Source of the DNA: a virus
DNA length: 28,845 bases
Direction: 5' to 3' (one strand)
IMG/VR virus record: IMGVR_UViG_3300032069_000042
Coordinates: 1 to 28,845 of that record
Numbering within the stretch: the stretch's first letter is position 1; each line of letters starts with the position of its first letter. The notes beneath the pieces are model-generated. The model was given only the letters and a program-made list of their open reading frames with translations. It searched no databases and was not told the DNA's origin. Shown here one piece after another: positions 15,202 through 23,859 of this stretch. Made by a program: the position numbers and the translations under genes.

Positions 15202-18200
15202 TAGCTGTAATGGCTGAATCCTATGTTGAAGATGCTGTTCTTGAATATCTGTCCGAATTAGGTTATAAGGTATTGTTTGGTCCGGATACCGCTCCGGATG
15301 GCAAGACACCTGAAAGAAAGAGTTACTCCGACGTTGTTTTAGTCAAGAGATTGAAACGTGCTGTTGACCGGTTCAATTCTGAAATACCAGCGGAGGCTAG
15401 AGAAGAAGCGATCAGAAAACTATTGAGAACGGAAAGCCCGCAGCTCGTTATTAACAATCTGAGTTTTCACAGAATGCTTGCTAACGGCATTGATGTTGAA
15501 TACAGTAGAACTGATGGAAGCATAGCCGGAGACAAGGTTTGGCTTTTTGATTTTGAAAATCCAGAAGAAAACGAGTTTCTAGCTGTCCACCAGTTCACAG
15601 TTATTGAGAACAACAATTCGAGGAGACCGGACATCGTTCTCTTTGTCAACGGTCTACCGTTGGTTGTTATTGAACTCAAAAACCCAGCTGACGAGAATGC
15701 GACGATTTTAACCGCTTTCAATCAGTTTGAAACTTACAAGAACCAGATTTCTTCATTATTTCACTTTAACGAAATACTTGTCATCAGCGACGGAGTAGAG
15801 GCGAGAGCTGGGACAATAACTTCAGGCCAAGAATGGTTTCTGCCTTGGAAAACCATCGAAGGAAGAGAGACAGCTCCGCCAACGATGTCACAGTTAGAAG
15901 TACTCATCAGAGGAATGTTTGACAAGAGAAGGTTGCTTGATCTAGCAAGACATTTTGTGGTCTTTGAACAAGAACGTCAAAAAACTTCCAAGAAAATCGC
16001 CGCGTATCACCAATATCATGCAGTCAACAAAGCTATTGAAGCAACAATCAAAGCGTCAAGCGCGAGAGGAGATAAACGATGTGGCGTCGTTTGGCATACA
16101 CAAGGCGCTGGAAAGAGTCTGAGCATGGTCTTTTACACTGGGAAGCTCGTCTTGTCGCTAGATAATCCGACGATCGTTGTACTTACAGATAGAAATGATT
16201 TAGACGATCAGCTGTTTGATACATTCAGCCGCTGCCTCGAATTGCTACGACAAAAACCTGTTCAGGCAGAATCAAGAAGCATGCTGAGAGAACTTCTCAG
16301 AGTGCCTTCCGGCGGCATCGTTTTCACAACAATACAAAAATTTCTTCCAGAGCAGAAAGGTGATCGTTATCCTCTGCTCTCAGAAAGAAGAAATATAGTT
16401 GTCATAGCGGACGAGGCTCACAGAAGCCAGTATGATTTCATCGATGGGTTCGCGAAGCACATGAGAGATGCTTTACCTAATGCTTCTTTCATTGGCTTTA
16501 CAGGTACGCCGATAGAAAAAGCGGACAGAAGTACTCCTGCAGTTTTTGGTAATTATATTGACGTTTATGATGTGACACAAGCGGTAGAGGACGGCGCAAC
16601 AGTAAGGATTTTTTATGAAAGCAGACTGGCAAAACTTGACTTGAAACCAGAAGAAAGACCAAGGATCGATCCGGAGTTTGAGGAAGTCACAGAAGGCGAG
16701 GAAGTAGAAAAGAAAGAAAAGTTGAAGACCAAATGGTCAAGGCTCGAAGCAATAGTCGGAACTGAGAAACGTGTCAAATGTATCGCTAAAGACATCGTGA
16801 ACCACTTTGAGCAACGCCTCAATGTCCTTGATGGGAAAGGAATGATTGTCTGCATGAGTAGGCGTATCTGCGTTGAACTTCACAATGAAATCGTCAAAAC
16901 AAGACCTGAATGGTACGATGCAGATGACGACAAGGGCCTCATCAAAGTTGTTATGACAGGCTCTGCTAGCGACCCAATAGATTGGCAGGGACACATAAGG
17001 AACAAAACAAGACGCAAGGCGATTGGCGAGCGAATGAAAGATCCTGCTAACCCTCTGAGACTGGCAATAGTGAGGGATATGTGGCTGACAGGGTTTGATG
17101 CCCCAAGTCTTCACACCATGTACCTTGATAAGCAGATGCGGGGTCACGGATTAATGCAGGCAATTGCGAGGGTAAACCGTGTTTTCAAAGATAAGCCTGG
17201 AGGGCTTGTCGTTGACTATTTGGGAATAGCTGACGAGCTGAAGAAAGCACTCGCTGAATACTCTGAAAAAGACAAGAAAGAGACAGGTATCCCGCAAGAA
17301 GAAGCCATCGCGTTGATGCTTGAGAAATACGAAATAGTGTCTGCGCTGTTCCATGGCTTCAATTACAGAGATTTCTTTACAGCAACACCGAGAGAAAAGA
17401 TGGCTATTATTCCATCAGCTATTGAGCATATTCTAAGACAAGAAGATGGTAAAGAGCGGTTATTGCGATATGTTACTGAATTGTCAAAGGCATTTGCTCT
17501 TGCTGTACCCAGTGATGAAGCTCTCAGAATTCGTGACGATGTAGGGTTCTTTCAAACAATTCGATCCAGTATAGCCAAGACCGCCATAATTACTGGTAAA
17601 CCACAAGAAGAATTGGATTCTGCAATAAAACAGATAGTGTCCAAGGCTATTGTCTCGGATAAAGTCATAGACATTTTCTCTGCTGCTGGACTGAAAAAAC
17701 CTGACATCTCAATACTTTCAGACGAATTCTTGGCTGAGGTTAAAGGATTACCTCATAAGAATCTTGCGTTTGAATTGCTCAAGAAACTACTTAATGATGA
17801 GATAAGAATCCGGTCAAGAAAGAATCTGATCCAAGGAAAATCGTTTGCCGAAATGTTGGAGAAATCGATCAAAAAATATCAAAACAAGAGTATAGAGACC
17901 GCTCAAATCATTGAAGAGTTGATTGAACTAGCAAAAGAGATGCGAGAAGCAAAGCTTAGAGGAGAGAAACTGGACTTAAATGAAGAAGAGCTTGCTTTCT
18001 ATGATGCGCTTGAAGTAAATGACAGCGCAGTTAAGGTATTAGGTGATGAAACTCTAAGAATGATTGCGCGAGAACTCGTTGATGTTATTCGTGAAAACGT
18101 GACTATTGATTGGACGCTGAGGGAGAGCGTGCAGGCAAAACTAAGGGTGATGGTAAAAAGAACTCTAAAGAAATATGGCTATCCTCCAGATAAACAGAAA

Positions 18201-18263
18201 AAGGCTACGCAAACGGTATTAGAACAAGCAAGTTTGATTTGCAGAGACTGGGCCGAGATCTGA
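15198..18263 (+). CDS. hsdR: Type I restriction endonuclease/translocase subunit HsdR
   Basis: 1021 aa, full family length. The ATG overlaps the hsd[24 protein letters not shown] begins at residue 5, so a Met here could also serve as start. N-terminal nuclease: D145 in 'RRPDIVLF' and E159-x-K161 in 'VVIELKN'. SF2 motor: Walker A '[10 protein letters not shown]' (about 300-308), DEAH at 405-408 ('[11 protein letters not shown]'), motif III '[10 protein letters not shown]', motif VI-like '[10 protein letters not shown]'. Helical C-terminal region joins HsdM. Translocates unmethylated DNA and cuts at a distance. All catalytic residues are present, so the system looks functional. Confidence 0.95.
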   Translation: MIAVMAESYVEDAVLEYLSELGYKVLFGPDTAPDGKTPERKSYSDVVLVKRLKRAVDRFNSEIPAEAREEAIRKLLRTESPQLVINNLSFHRMLANGIDVEYSRTDGSIAGDKVWLFDFENPEENEFLAVHQFTVIENNNSRRPDIVLFVNGLPLVVIELKNPADENATILTAFNQFETYKNQISSLFHFNEILVISDGVEARAGTITSGQEWFLPWKTIEGRETAPPTMSQLEVLIRGMFDKRRLLDLARHFVVFEQERQKTSKKIAAYHQYHAVNKAIEATIKASSARGDKRCGVVWHTQGAGKSLSMVFYTGKLVLSLDNPTIVVLTDRNDLDDQLFDTFSRCLELLRQKPVQAESRSMLRELLRVPSGGIVFTTIQKFLPEQKGDRYPLLSERRNIVVIADEAHRSQYDFIDGFAKHMRDALPNASFIGFTGTPIEKADRSTPAVFGNYIDVYDVTQAVEDGATVRIFYESRLAKLDLKPEERPRIDPEFEEVTEGEEVEKKEKLKTKWSRLEAIVGTEKRVKCIAKDIVNHFEQRLNVLDGKGMIVCMSRRICVELHNEIVKTRPEWYDADDDKGLIKVVMTGSASDPIDWQGHIRNKTRRKAIGERMKDPANPLRLAIVRDMWLTGFDAPSLHTMYLDKQMRGHGLMQAIARVNRVFKDKPGGLVVDYLGIADELKKALAEYSEKDKKETGIPQEEAIALMLEKYEIVSALFHGFNYRDFFTATPREKMAIIPSAIEHILRQEDGKERLLRYVTELSKAFALAVPSDEALRIRDDVGFFQTIRSSIAKTAIITGKPQEELDSAIKQIVSKAIVSDKVIDIFSAAGLKKPDISILSDEFLAEVKGLPHKNLAFELLKKLLNDEIRIRSRKNLIQGKSFAEMLEKSIKKYQNKSIETAQIIEELIELAKEMREAKLRGEKLDLNEEELAFYDALEVNDSAVKVLGDETLRMIARELVDVIRENVTIDWTLRESVQAKLRVMVKRTLKKYGYPPDKQKKATQTVLEQASLICRDWAEI

Positions 18264-18302
18264 TCTTCAAAAGCTCTTTCTTTTGCGCGCGCGATGCGCA
18301 CG

Positions 18303-18316
18303 GTAAAACGTTTTAC
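18303..18316. other. 14-bp perfect palindrome between convergent genes
   Basis: GTAAAACGTTTTAC lies in the 86-bp gap between the end of hsdR and the end of the EVE-domain gene, next to an alternating GCGCGCGC tract (18284-18293). It may be a terminator shared by two convergent genes or a junction scar; there is no U-rich tail long enough to decide. Confidence 0.4.
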
Positions 18317-18349
18317 GTATGGGTCTAGGCGCGCAGAGGATCTGATAGG

Positions 18350-19270
18350 CTAATCAGTTTTCCACTTTAGCATTTTTTCTACGAAATCTTTGTAGCGGAT
18401 TACAGTATCGTATAGATTGACAAGTTCATCGTAAAGCAGCACTTTGGTATGTCTGATTCTGTGAAAGGAACCGGTGAAGTATGGGTTAAGGTATTGCTCT
18501 GTCTTCTTTCTATCCTTTTCATCCGTAACAATCAAGAATAGGTCGGCACGCCACTTGTCTTGCGCGTGTTGGAGATTTATCAGGGAGTCCTTTAGCATCC
18601 CCTTATGCTGGACTTCAAAGACCTTATGCGGGGGAAGATGCTCTGTTTCCTTCCAGACAACATCGAATCTATATGACTCATTAGCAAATTCATCTTTACT
18701 GTACCATCCGCACACTTCGCCCAGCTCGACCAGCTTCTCTATGGCGTCTTTGTGCTGGTTCGCTGGTGATGGTTCTCCCCCCTCTTCCCTTAGAGGCTTC
18801 GGTCTAGATGGTTCACGTGCCTCTCGGAAGGTGACGCTTGTCGGCGGTTTCTTCATCTCTTCGTATATCAGTTGATAGTCTTCGTCAGAAATCGGTCTCT
18901 GAAGGTTGGAAGGGGTCCCAACCAGGTAGACGTTCCATTTATCTTTATTCTCAACGAAGTTCAGTCTTGAAGAAAGCTCTTTGTAATTCGCCGTTCCTAA
19001 CTGTATGAGCTCTATATCGCTTTGCCAAGGATACAGGATCCTCCCTTCCTTAACCTCGCTATGCCAAACAGGCTCCTCTGCCTGGCGCCAATTTCCAACT
19101 ACTTTGTATAGGCCTAGAAAAGAAGGAGGATCAGACCTGGTGATATAAAAAATTATGCGATCTCCAGCCTTAATCTTGTCACGTATCTTTTCCGTACGAA
19201 CGGCCCAAAAATTCCTCTCTTTTAAAATCTCCCAATTTTCACGGGAACATGAGAATATCCAATTTGTCAA
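18350..19270 (-). CDS. EVE-domain protein fused to a PD-(D/E)XK-like nuclease domain (putative type IV restriction)
   Basis: 306 aa, TTG start at 19270. Residues 1-140 follow the EVE/PUA-like fold: 'NWIFSCSRENWEILKERNFW', then 'IKAGDRIIFYITRSDPPSFLG' and 'EVKEGRILYPWQSDIEL'. This fold reads modified bases such as 5mC or 5hmC in DNA. A disordered Pro/Glu linker (145-172) leads to a C-terminal domain with E182/E185, D203 ('YRFDVVW') and E219-V-Q221 ('VFEVQHK'), followed by 'RADLFLIVTD'. This is a PD-(D/E)XK-like core with Gln in place of Lys. Reader plus nuclease suggests cutting of modified DNA. Transcribed against the hsd operon, beside the GmrSD-like gene. Confidence 0.68.
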   Translation of the reverse strand: MTNWIFSCSRENWEILKERNFWAVRTEKIRDKIKAGDRIIFYITRSDPPSFLGLYKVVGNWRQAEEPVWHSEVKEGRILYPWQSDIELIQLGTANYKELSSRLNFVENKDKWNVYLVGTPSNLQRPISDEDYQLIYEEMKKPPTSVTFREAREPSRPKPLREEGGEPSPANQHKDAIEKLVELGEVCGWYSKDEFANESYRFDVVWKETEHLPPHKVFEVQHKGMLKDSLINLQHAQDKWRADLFLIVTDEKDRKKTEQYLNPYFTGSFHRIRHTKVLLYDELVNLYDTVIRYKDFVEKMLKWKTD

Positions 19271-19585
19271 TCAAGAACACAGTTTTAGCTAAGATTTCAA
19301 GACATATAAGGTTAAAGGCAAACAAGAAAGACCACTCCGATGTTTTAGTAAATCTTTGCGACAGCGAAGCGCAGAGCAGGGCTCTTCTCTCCGATGTAGA
19401 CAATATGACACTTGTCCAGAACCAATTGTTGTGGTTTCCTCTGATGCATACACGAATGGACGGAATGGAAAGACTAATATCGACCAAATTATGAGAACAT
19501 CTAAAAGAGGAGGTTAAAGTCTTGCGACGTTCATTATTCTTAGAAGTCATAGATGTTACTTTAACCGTTCACGAAGGGTAAGTTG

Positions 19586-21403
19586 ATGAGTCATTTATTC
19601 ATACCCTCTACAGAGCCAATAAGTTTTATGCTACAAGAAATAGACGAGGGCAAGCTTGTCCTTCCAGCGTTTCAGCGAAGATTTGACTGGGACTACAGAA
19701 GACAAGACGCTTTGATTAGAACGATCCTAAATGAGTATCCGGCAGGAAGTATACTATTCTTGCAACAGCCAAAGGAGGAGGCTTTAGGCAAACGTTTGTT
19801 TGAGGGAGTGGCTCCATTAAAAGAGTCAACGCCTCCTAACCGTATAGTATTGGATGGACAGCAGCGCCTAACAACTCTTTATCATGTCTTTTACGGAAAG
19901 AGCGGTAACCACATATTTTACGGGAAGAGCGCTCGCAGAGCCATCATAAACATCAGCAAAGTCGAGGAGTACTTCAGCAAAGAATGGAAATTGCCGGATA
20001 GTAGCGAGGAATCGGGAATTGATCTTGTCAAAAATTCAGTCGAGTTTATGGACGCCGGTACTATAGACATTCACTATGGTCATCTTCAAGAACAGTTCAA
20101 TAGAAGTATGTTGCCGTTGACATGTGTGTTTGAGAAAGAGTACCCGGTTTGGGAAAATGGACAGAGAAGGAGCATCGGATTTGATGAATGGAAGACTAAG
20201 TATGCTGAATCTCGTGAACCCTCAGATCAAGTAAAGCGGCTTGAGTTACACAGGAAGTTAGACGAAATCAAGCGCAGGTTGATTGAGCCGATTCAAAGAT
20301 ATTCTTTTCCTGCTGTTCTCTTACGTGAAAAAACAGAGCCACAAGCAGTGTGCCAAGTGTTTGTAGATCTCAACATCCAACAGAAACCACTCGTTCCGTT
20401 TGAGGTTGTAGCCGCAAGGGTCTGGCCTTTCAAAATAGACCTATACAAGAGATGGGAGGAAGCTGAGAAGAAATCTATATTGAAAGACTCCTCCTCAGAA
20501 AAAGCTATCGACCGGGTATTGCCTTTAAAAACCATCGCTTTGCTTCAAACCTCGAAAAGTAATCCAACACACATTTCATGTACGAAAAGAGCACTTTTTG
20601 AAATCGAGCCTCGTAACTTTGAGGAGCCATGGGAAAAGGCCGTGAAGGCTTTGGCCGAATCTCTATCATTGCTAAAAGGAGAGGCTGGTGTACTTCACCC
20701 TAAGTGGCTGCCTTACTCTGCGCTTCTTGCTTCGATGGCTGCAACGCTTGTAGATTCTGAAGACGGCGGATTCCCAAAAGAAGAGGTAAGACGCAAACTA
20801 TTATGTTGGTTCTGGTGTTCTGTATTTACTAGAGCCTACGATAGCGGTACCGACAGCCAAAATGCCTGGGATTTTGCACAACTGAAAGAGTGGATACAAG
20901 GCGGTGATGACCCTTACGCGGTCAAGAATTTCTCATCACTCTTCAATCCAGCAGTCCTGAAAACTGTCTATGGGCAAAGAGAAGGTTTGTACAAAGGTGT
21001 TTTCTGCCTTCTTTTGAAACATCACGCTAGAGACTTCAATACAACACAAAGTATCAATACAAGTCTTTTGCTACAAGAAAAGATCGAGGACCATCATGTT
21101 TTTCCTGACGCTTATCTCCAGAGAATCGGTGTTAAGGACTGGGTCCAAAGGAATTGTGTCCTAAACCGTGCCTTAATAGATGCAACGACTAACAAGACCA
21201 TTCAAGACCAGCCGCCTTCAAATTACCTCAAGGGCATTAAGCAAAAGATTGGAGATGTAAAACTAAGGGAAATTCTGGAATCGCAGCTTCTTCCATCGAG
21301 GGCTGACTCAGGTCTATTCACAGATAACTACAAAGAATTTCTGCAAGAGCGGGAAAAAAGCCTTATTGAAGAAATAGAAAAAGTGACGATATTACCACAA
21401 TGA
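19586..21403 (+). CDS. GmrSD-like type IV restriction enzyme (DUF262 + DUF1524)
   Basis: 605 aa from ATG 19586 (a TTG one codon earlier is possible). DUF262 domain: 'LVLPAFQRRFDW' near residue 26 and the ParB-like 'IVLDGQQRLTTL' near 88, the NTP-binding signature of GmrS. C-terminal DUF1524/HNH: 'DHHVFPDAYL' near 503, 'RNCVLNRALID' and 'TNKTIQDQPPSNYL', with the DHxxP and N...N residues of the GmrD nuclease. Both halves are in one polypeptide. Family members cut DNA with glucosylated or otherwise modified cytosines. A TTTA box at 19560-19563 would start transcription almost at the ATG, suggesting a leaderless message. Confidence 0.9.
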   Translation: MSHLFIPSTEPISFMLQEIDEGKLVLPAFQRRFDWDYRRQDALIRTILNEYPAGSILFLQQPKEEALGKRLFEGVAPLKESTPPNRIVLDGQQRLTTLYHVFYGKSGNHIFYGKSARRAIINISKVEEYFSKEWKLPDSSEESGIDLVKNSVEFMDAGTIDIHYGHLQEQFNRSMLPLTCVFEKEYPVWENGQRRSIGFDEWKTKYAESREPSDQVKRLELHRKLDEIKRRLIEPIQRYSFPAVLLREKTEPQAVCQVFVDLNIQQKPLVPFEVVAARVWPFKIDLYKRWEEAEKKSILKDSSSEKAIDRVLPLKTIALLQTSKSNPTHISCTKRALFEIEPRNFEEPWEKAVKALAESLSLLKGEAGVLHPKWLPYSALLASMAATLVDSEDGGFPKEEVRRKLLCWFWCSVFTRAYDSGTDSQNAWDFAQLKEWIQGGDDPYAVKNFSSLFNPAVLKTVYGQREGLYKGVFCLLLKHHARDFNTTQSINTSLLLQEKIEDHHVFPDAYLQRIGVKDWVQRNCVLNRALIDATTNKTIQDQPPSNYLKGIKQKIGDVKLREILESQLLPSRADSGLFTDNYKEFLQEREKSLIEEIEKVTILPQ

Positions 21404-21415
21404 TTGTTTTTCCGA
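21404..21415 (+). terminator. Possible T-rich terminator after the GmrSD gene
   Basis: GATTGTTTTTCC directly after the stop. Archaeal transcription ends at short T-runs without a hairpin. It also lies just downstream of the convergent terL gene. Confidence 0.3.
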
Positions 21416-21460
21416 AACTCCAAGAATTATGTATACAATCTAAGGCGTTAGCTCATTGGT

Positions 21461-22870
21461 CTAGAAGGTTTTAGCGAATATCGGTCCAGGCTTTGGCTCT
21501 TTCTCTGTTGCGTAGGTGGCTAGGGCGGTGGCCCAGAAGCGGTCGTCGTGGCTGCCTTCAGGGTGCGAGAATTTGATTTTACCGGTCTTCGCCAATTCGT
21601 ACCTTTCAACGTTTAGCTCATTGATCAGCGCCCGATCGTAGGGTAGCTTAAACTCGTTCTTGAGCATTTTCTCCTTGAGGACTGTGGCCAGCTCCTCCTT
21701 GCTCTGCTCCGTGAACATCACGCCTTCCACGTTCTGTATTCCAGCGTTCTTCATGTCCTCGGTGATGTATTCGCCGACGCCCGTCTGATCCACGCAGACC
21801 CGGTGAACCGTCTTCCAGCGGTCCGAGAGCGCCTTCACGTAGCCTATCACGCTCGCGTAGCTCGTCTTCAGGGGAAACCGGTAAACGTGGACCAAGCGGA
21901 GGCGGTCCTCCTTCTTTTCAACCGCGGTGACGACGCTGTAGTCCATGTGCTTGCCAAAGTCCACGCCGACGAAGAAGACGCCTACGGCAGCGTGCTCGAA
22001 AGGATAGTAGGTCCAGTCCCTGCCCTCGACGAGAGGCTCGGACGACACGCATTTGGCGATGAGGTCCTGAGGCAGCCAGACGTCCACGTCTTCGACGAAC
22101 TCGGCTTCAAACTCCATCGTGAACTGCTGAGGCAACATACTTACCTGCATATCGTCGATAAACGCTTGCGTGATGAGACCGGCCTCTACGGCCTCACGCC
22201 AATTCGCATAGTGTTGATTGAACCGGTTCTTCAATCGACCCTTACAAAACTCGTAGAACTGCGACTTCGACGACCAAGGCGTCGAACTCACTATCAGAAC
22301 GCCATTCGTCGTCGCCAGCATCGGCAGAAGCACATTGCTAAACATATACTCATCCCGCTCAAAGAAGGCCGCCTCGTCGGCCAAAATGAGGTGGGCTGTT
22401 AAGCCCCGGATCATGTTTTCGCTGCACGGCAGAGCCCAGATCCTGCTCCCGTTCCTGAAGGTGATCTTCGTCCGCTGCTGCTGAGCGATCAACTCACGCT
22501 TCACCGCCGGATCCATGCGGTTAAGGTGCTCCTCGATCCGGTCCATGACAATCATGCTCTGCCTGAGCCCAGGCGCCACCACCAGAATTGACTTATTCCG
22601 GTTCATCGCTGCCAGCGCGATAGCCTTGGCTGCTAGGGTCGTCGATTTTCCGCTCTGCCTCGAGAAGCGCACCGCGATCCTGTCCGAGGAATCGAGAAGA
22701 AGCCTAGCCTGGTAAGGCGTGGCCTTGAACCCTAACACACTCTCGGCAAACTCAATAGGGTCCATCTGGCCGATATCGGGCTGGACGATGATGGCGCTGA
22801 GGGCGTCTTCAAGCCGTCTCATGCCTTTCACGAGGCTCTTCCTAACCTTTCCTGAGAACCTGCTCCACAC
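21461..22870 (-). CDS. terL: Large terminase subunit
   Basis: 469 aa. ATPase: Walker A 'RFSRQSGKST' (68-77), motor segment 'SILVVAPGLRQSMIV', Walker B 'LILADEAAFF' (161-170), coupling motif 'LIVSSTPWS'. RNase H-like nuclease: D304 in 'FVGVDFGKHMD', D361 in 'VCVDQTGVGEY', and D442-D443 in 'SHDDRFWATAL'. Packages DNA through the portal. The frame opens at GTG 22870, overlapping the upstream HTH gene by 29 nt; ATG at 22822 (MRRLEDAL) is an equally good start. After the stop the virus operon is interrupted by the defence block. Confidence 0.92.
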   Translation of the reverse strand: MWSRFSGKVRKSLVKGMRRLEDALSAIIVQPDIGQMDPIEFAESVLGFKATPYQARLLLDSSDRIAVRFSRQSGKSTTLAAKAIALAAMNRNKSILVVAPGLRQSMIVMDRIEEHLNRMDPAVKRELIAQQQRTKITFRNGSRIWALPCSENMIRGLTAHLILADEAAFFERDEYMFSNVLLPMLATTNGVLIVSSTPWSSKSQFYEFCKGRLKNRFNQHYANWREAVEAGLITQAFIDDMQVSMLPQQFTMEFEAEFVEDVDVWLPQDLIAKCVSSEPLVEGRDWTYYPFEHAAVGVFFVGVDFGKHMDYSVVTAVEKKEDRLRLVHVYRFPLKTSYASVIGYVKALSDRWKTVHRVCVDQTGVGEYITEDMKNAGIQNVEGVMFTEQSKEELATVLKEKMLKNEFKLPYDRALINELNVERYELAKTGKIKFSHPEGSHDDRFWATALATYATEKEPKPGPIFAKTF

Positions 22871-23276
22871 TCGTCTCCAACCTCTTCATCCTAGCCTCGA
22901 GCTCCGCGTACTTCTCATAACTGTCGAACACGACGAAGTACCGGCCTATCGCCGAGACGATGGTTCTGAGACGGCCTAGCTCAACTTCATCTATTTCTCC
23001 GCCTTCCTGGAGGCGCTTGATCACGGCTGCAAGGACCTTCAACGCCTCCTCCCGGCTCATAACTTCGACGCCCTCGATTGTACCAACAATACTTTTTTTC
23101 ATTGTACTAACAATAGAGCCTCGTTCGAGACCCAGCCTCTTAACCTGCATCGAGACAGCGCTAACCGTCCTGCCCGGTGGAAGCTTCCCCGCTATCTCCT
23201 CGACCGACGCGCCCTCGCCGTATAGCTGGCCTATAAGCTGGTTCTCCTCGTCTGTCCAGCGTCTTCCTCTAGCCAT
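22842..23276 (-). CDS. Small terminase subunit candidate (Myb/HTH N-terminus)
   Basis: 144 aa, ATG at 23276 preceded by GAGGT. Residues 1-50 are a Myb/SANT-type helix-turn-helix: 'RRWTDEENQLIGQLYGEGAS', 'VEEIAGKLPPGRTVSAVSMQ', 'VKRLGL'. This is followed by a helical region (REEALKVLAAVIKRLQEGG) and a C-terminal coiled coil (ELEARMKRLETSVEQVL) suited to ring assembly. Immediately upstream of terL, where terS lies in head-tail viruses. DNA binding plus oligomerisation helices fit packaging-site recognition. Two ATTGT-N4-ACAAT elements lie inside the gene and could be the packaging site. Confidence 0.65.
   Translation of the reverse strand: MARGRRWTDEENQLIGQLYGEGASVEEIAGKLPPGRTVSAVSMQVKRLGLERGSIVSTMKKSIVGTIEGVEVMSREEALKVLAAVIKRLQEGGEIDEVELGRLRTIVSAIGRYFVVFDSYEKYAELEARMKRLETSVEQVLRKG
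23077..23114. repeat. Two ATTGT-N4-ACAAT elements inside the terS-like gene (candidate pac site)
   Basis: 23077-23090 and 23101-23114 differ at one base, each being a perfect 5-bp inverted repeat with a 4-bp spacer. They are 24 bp apart and separated by a run of seven T. The repeat is also seen in the protein as SIVSTM/SIVGTI. Packaging sites often lie within terS genes. Confidence 0.4.
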
Positions 23277-23280
23277 GCGA

Positions 23281-23859
23281 TTACCTCAAAGCCGCCAATA
23301 CATCTAGAACGATTTTACCCAAGGATGTGGCCAGGAGCACCCAAATGATCTTCTGGTAGAAGCTCGCGTGCTCGAGACGCTCCTCGAGGACTGCAACCCT
23401 GACCTCGAGGCTCTGGATCCTCTCGTCCTTGGTCAGCTTCTTAGGCTTCTTCTCGGCTGGATTCGAACCCGCAAACCTCTTCAGGGCTACGTGGTTGTTT
23501 TCCTTAAAGGCCCATCCATCTTTTCTGCGCAGTATCTCTATGGACTCCTTCACGAACCTCCGGAGGCTCTTCTTAAGCCTAGGATCCAGGGCATCCCGCT
23601 GAATGATCTCGATCCTATCGATCATAGAGAACAGGATCACGTTATAGTGGTAGGCTGAGCCCTGATCGATGATCTCTTTGGCAAGCACGAGGTGCTTTCG
23701 CACCAGGCCCTTGACACCTAGGTAGAAGCCGGTGCTGTGAACGTGCGTCTCAACGTCTTGGCTAGGTTTCCCGGAGCTCACTTCACTGGCATCGTACCAA
23801 TAGACGTCGATCCGGTCGCCAAGCTTCAGTTTGCTAATCGCATCCTCGATGCTGCTCAT
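23281..23859 (-). CDS. Membrane-anchored Sm/SH3-like protein of unknown function
   Basis: 192 aa. The N-terminus looks like a small beta barrel: 'LKLGDRIDVYWYDASEV', 'STGFYLGVKGLVRKHLVLAK', 'YHYNVILFSMIDRIEII'. A basic helical segment (RLKKSLRRFVKESIEILRRK) and a Lys/Pro linker follow, then a coiled coil (ERIQSLEVRVAVLEERLEHA) and one C-terminal membrane helix (IIWVLLATSLGKIVLDVLAAL). Its ATG overlaps the Dam stop (ATGA) and its stop lies 4 nt before terS, so it belongs to the packaging transcription unit. A tail-anchored DNA- or RNA-binding barrel next to terminase is unusual. Confidence 0.6.
   Translation of the reverse strand: MSSIEDAISKLKLGDRIDVYWYDASEVSSGKPSQDVETHVHSTGFYLGVKGLVRKHLVLAKEIIDQGSAYHYNVILFSMIDRIEIIQRDALDPRLKKSLRRFVKESIEILRRKDGWAFKENNHVALKRFAGSNPAEKKPKKLTKDERIQSLEVRVAVLEERLEHASFYQKIIWVLLATSLGKIVLDVLAALR

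Noticed and set aside
14301-15309. Long minus-strand frames opposite hsdS
   Set aside because: Shadows of a gene with clear specificity-subunit motifs on the plus strand.
19249-19494. Plus-strand 81-aa open frame in the 315-bp gap between the EVE and GmrSD genes
   Set aside because: Overlaps the EVE start on the other strand, has no ribosome site or recognisable motif; a competing minus-strand frame is equally long. Nothing else is visible in this gap apart from the TTTA box before the GmrSD gene.
21446-21470. Stretch GTTAGCTCATTGGTCTAGAAG resembling a tRNA D-arm (box A)
   Set aside because: No acceptor, anticodon or T-arm follows in tRNA spacing, and the segment overlaps the terL stop. Likely chance.
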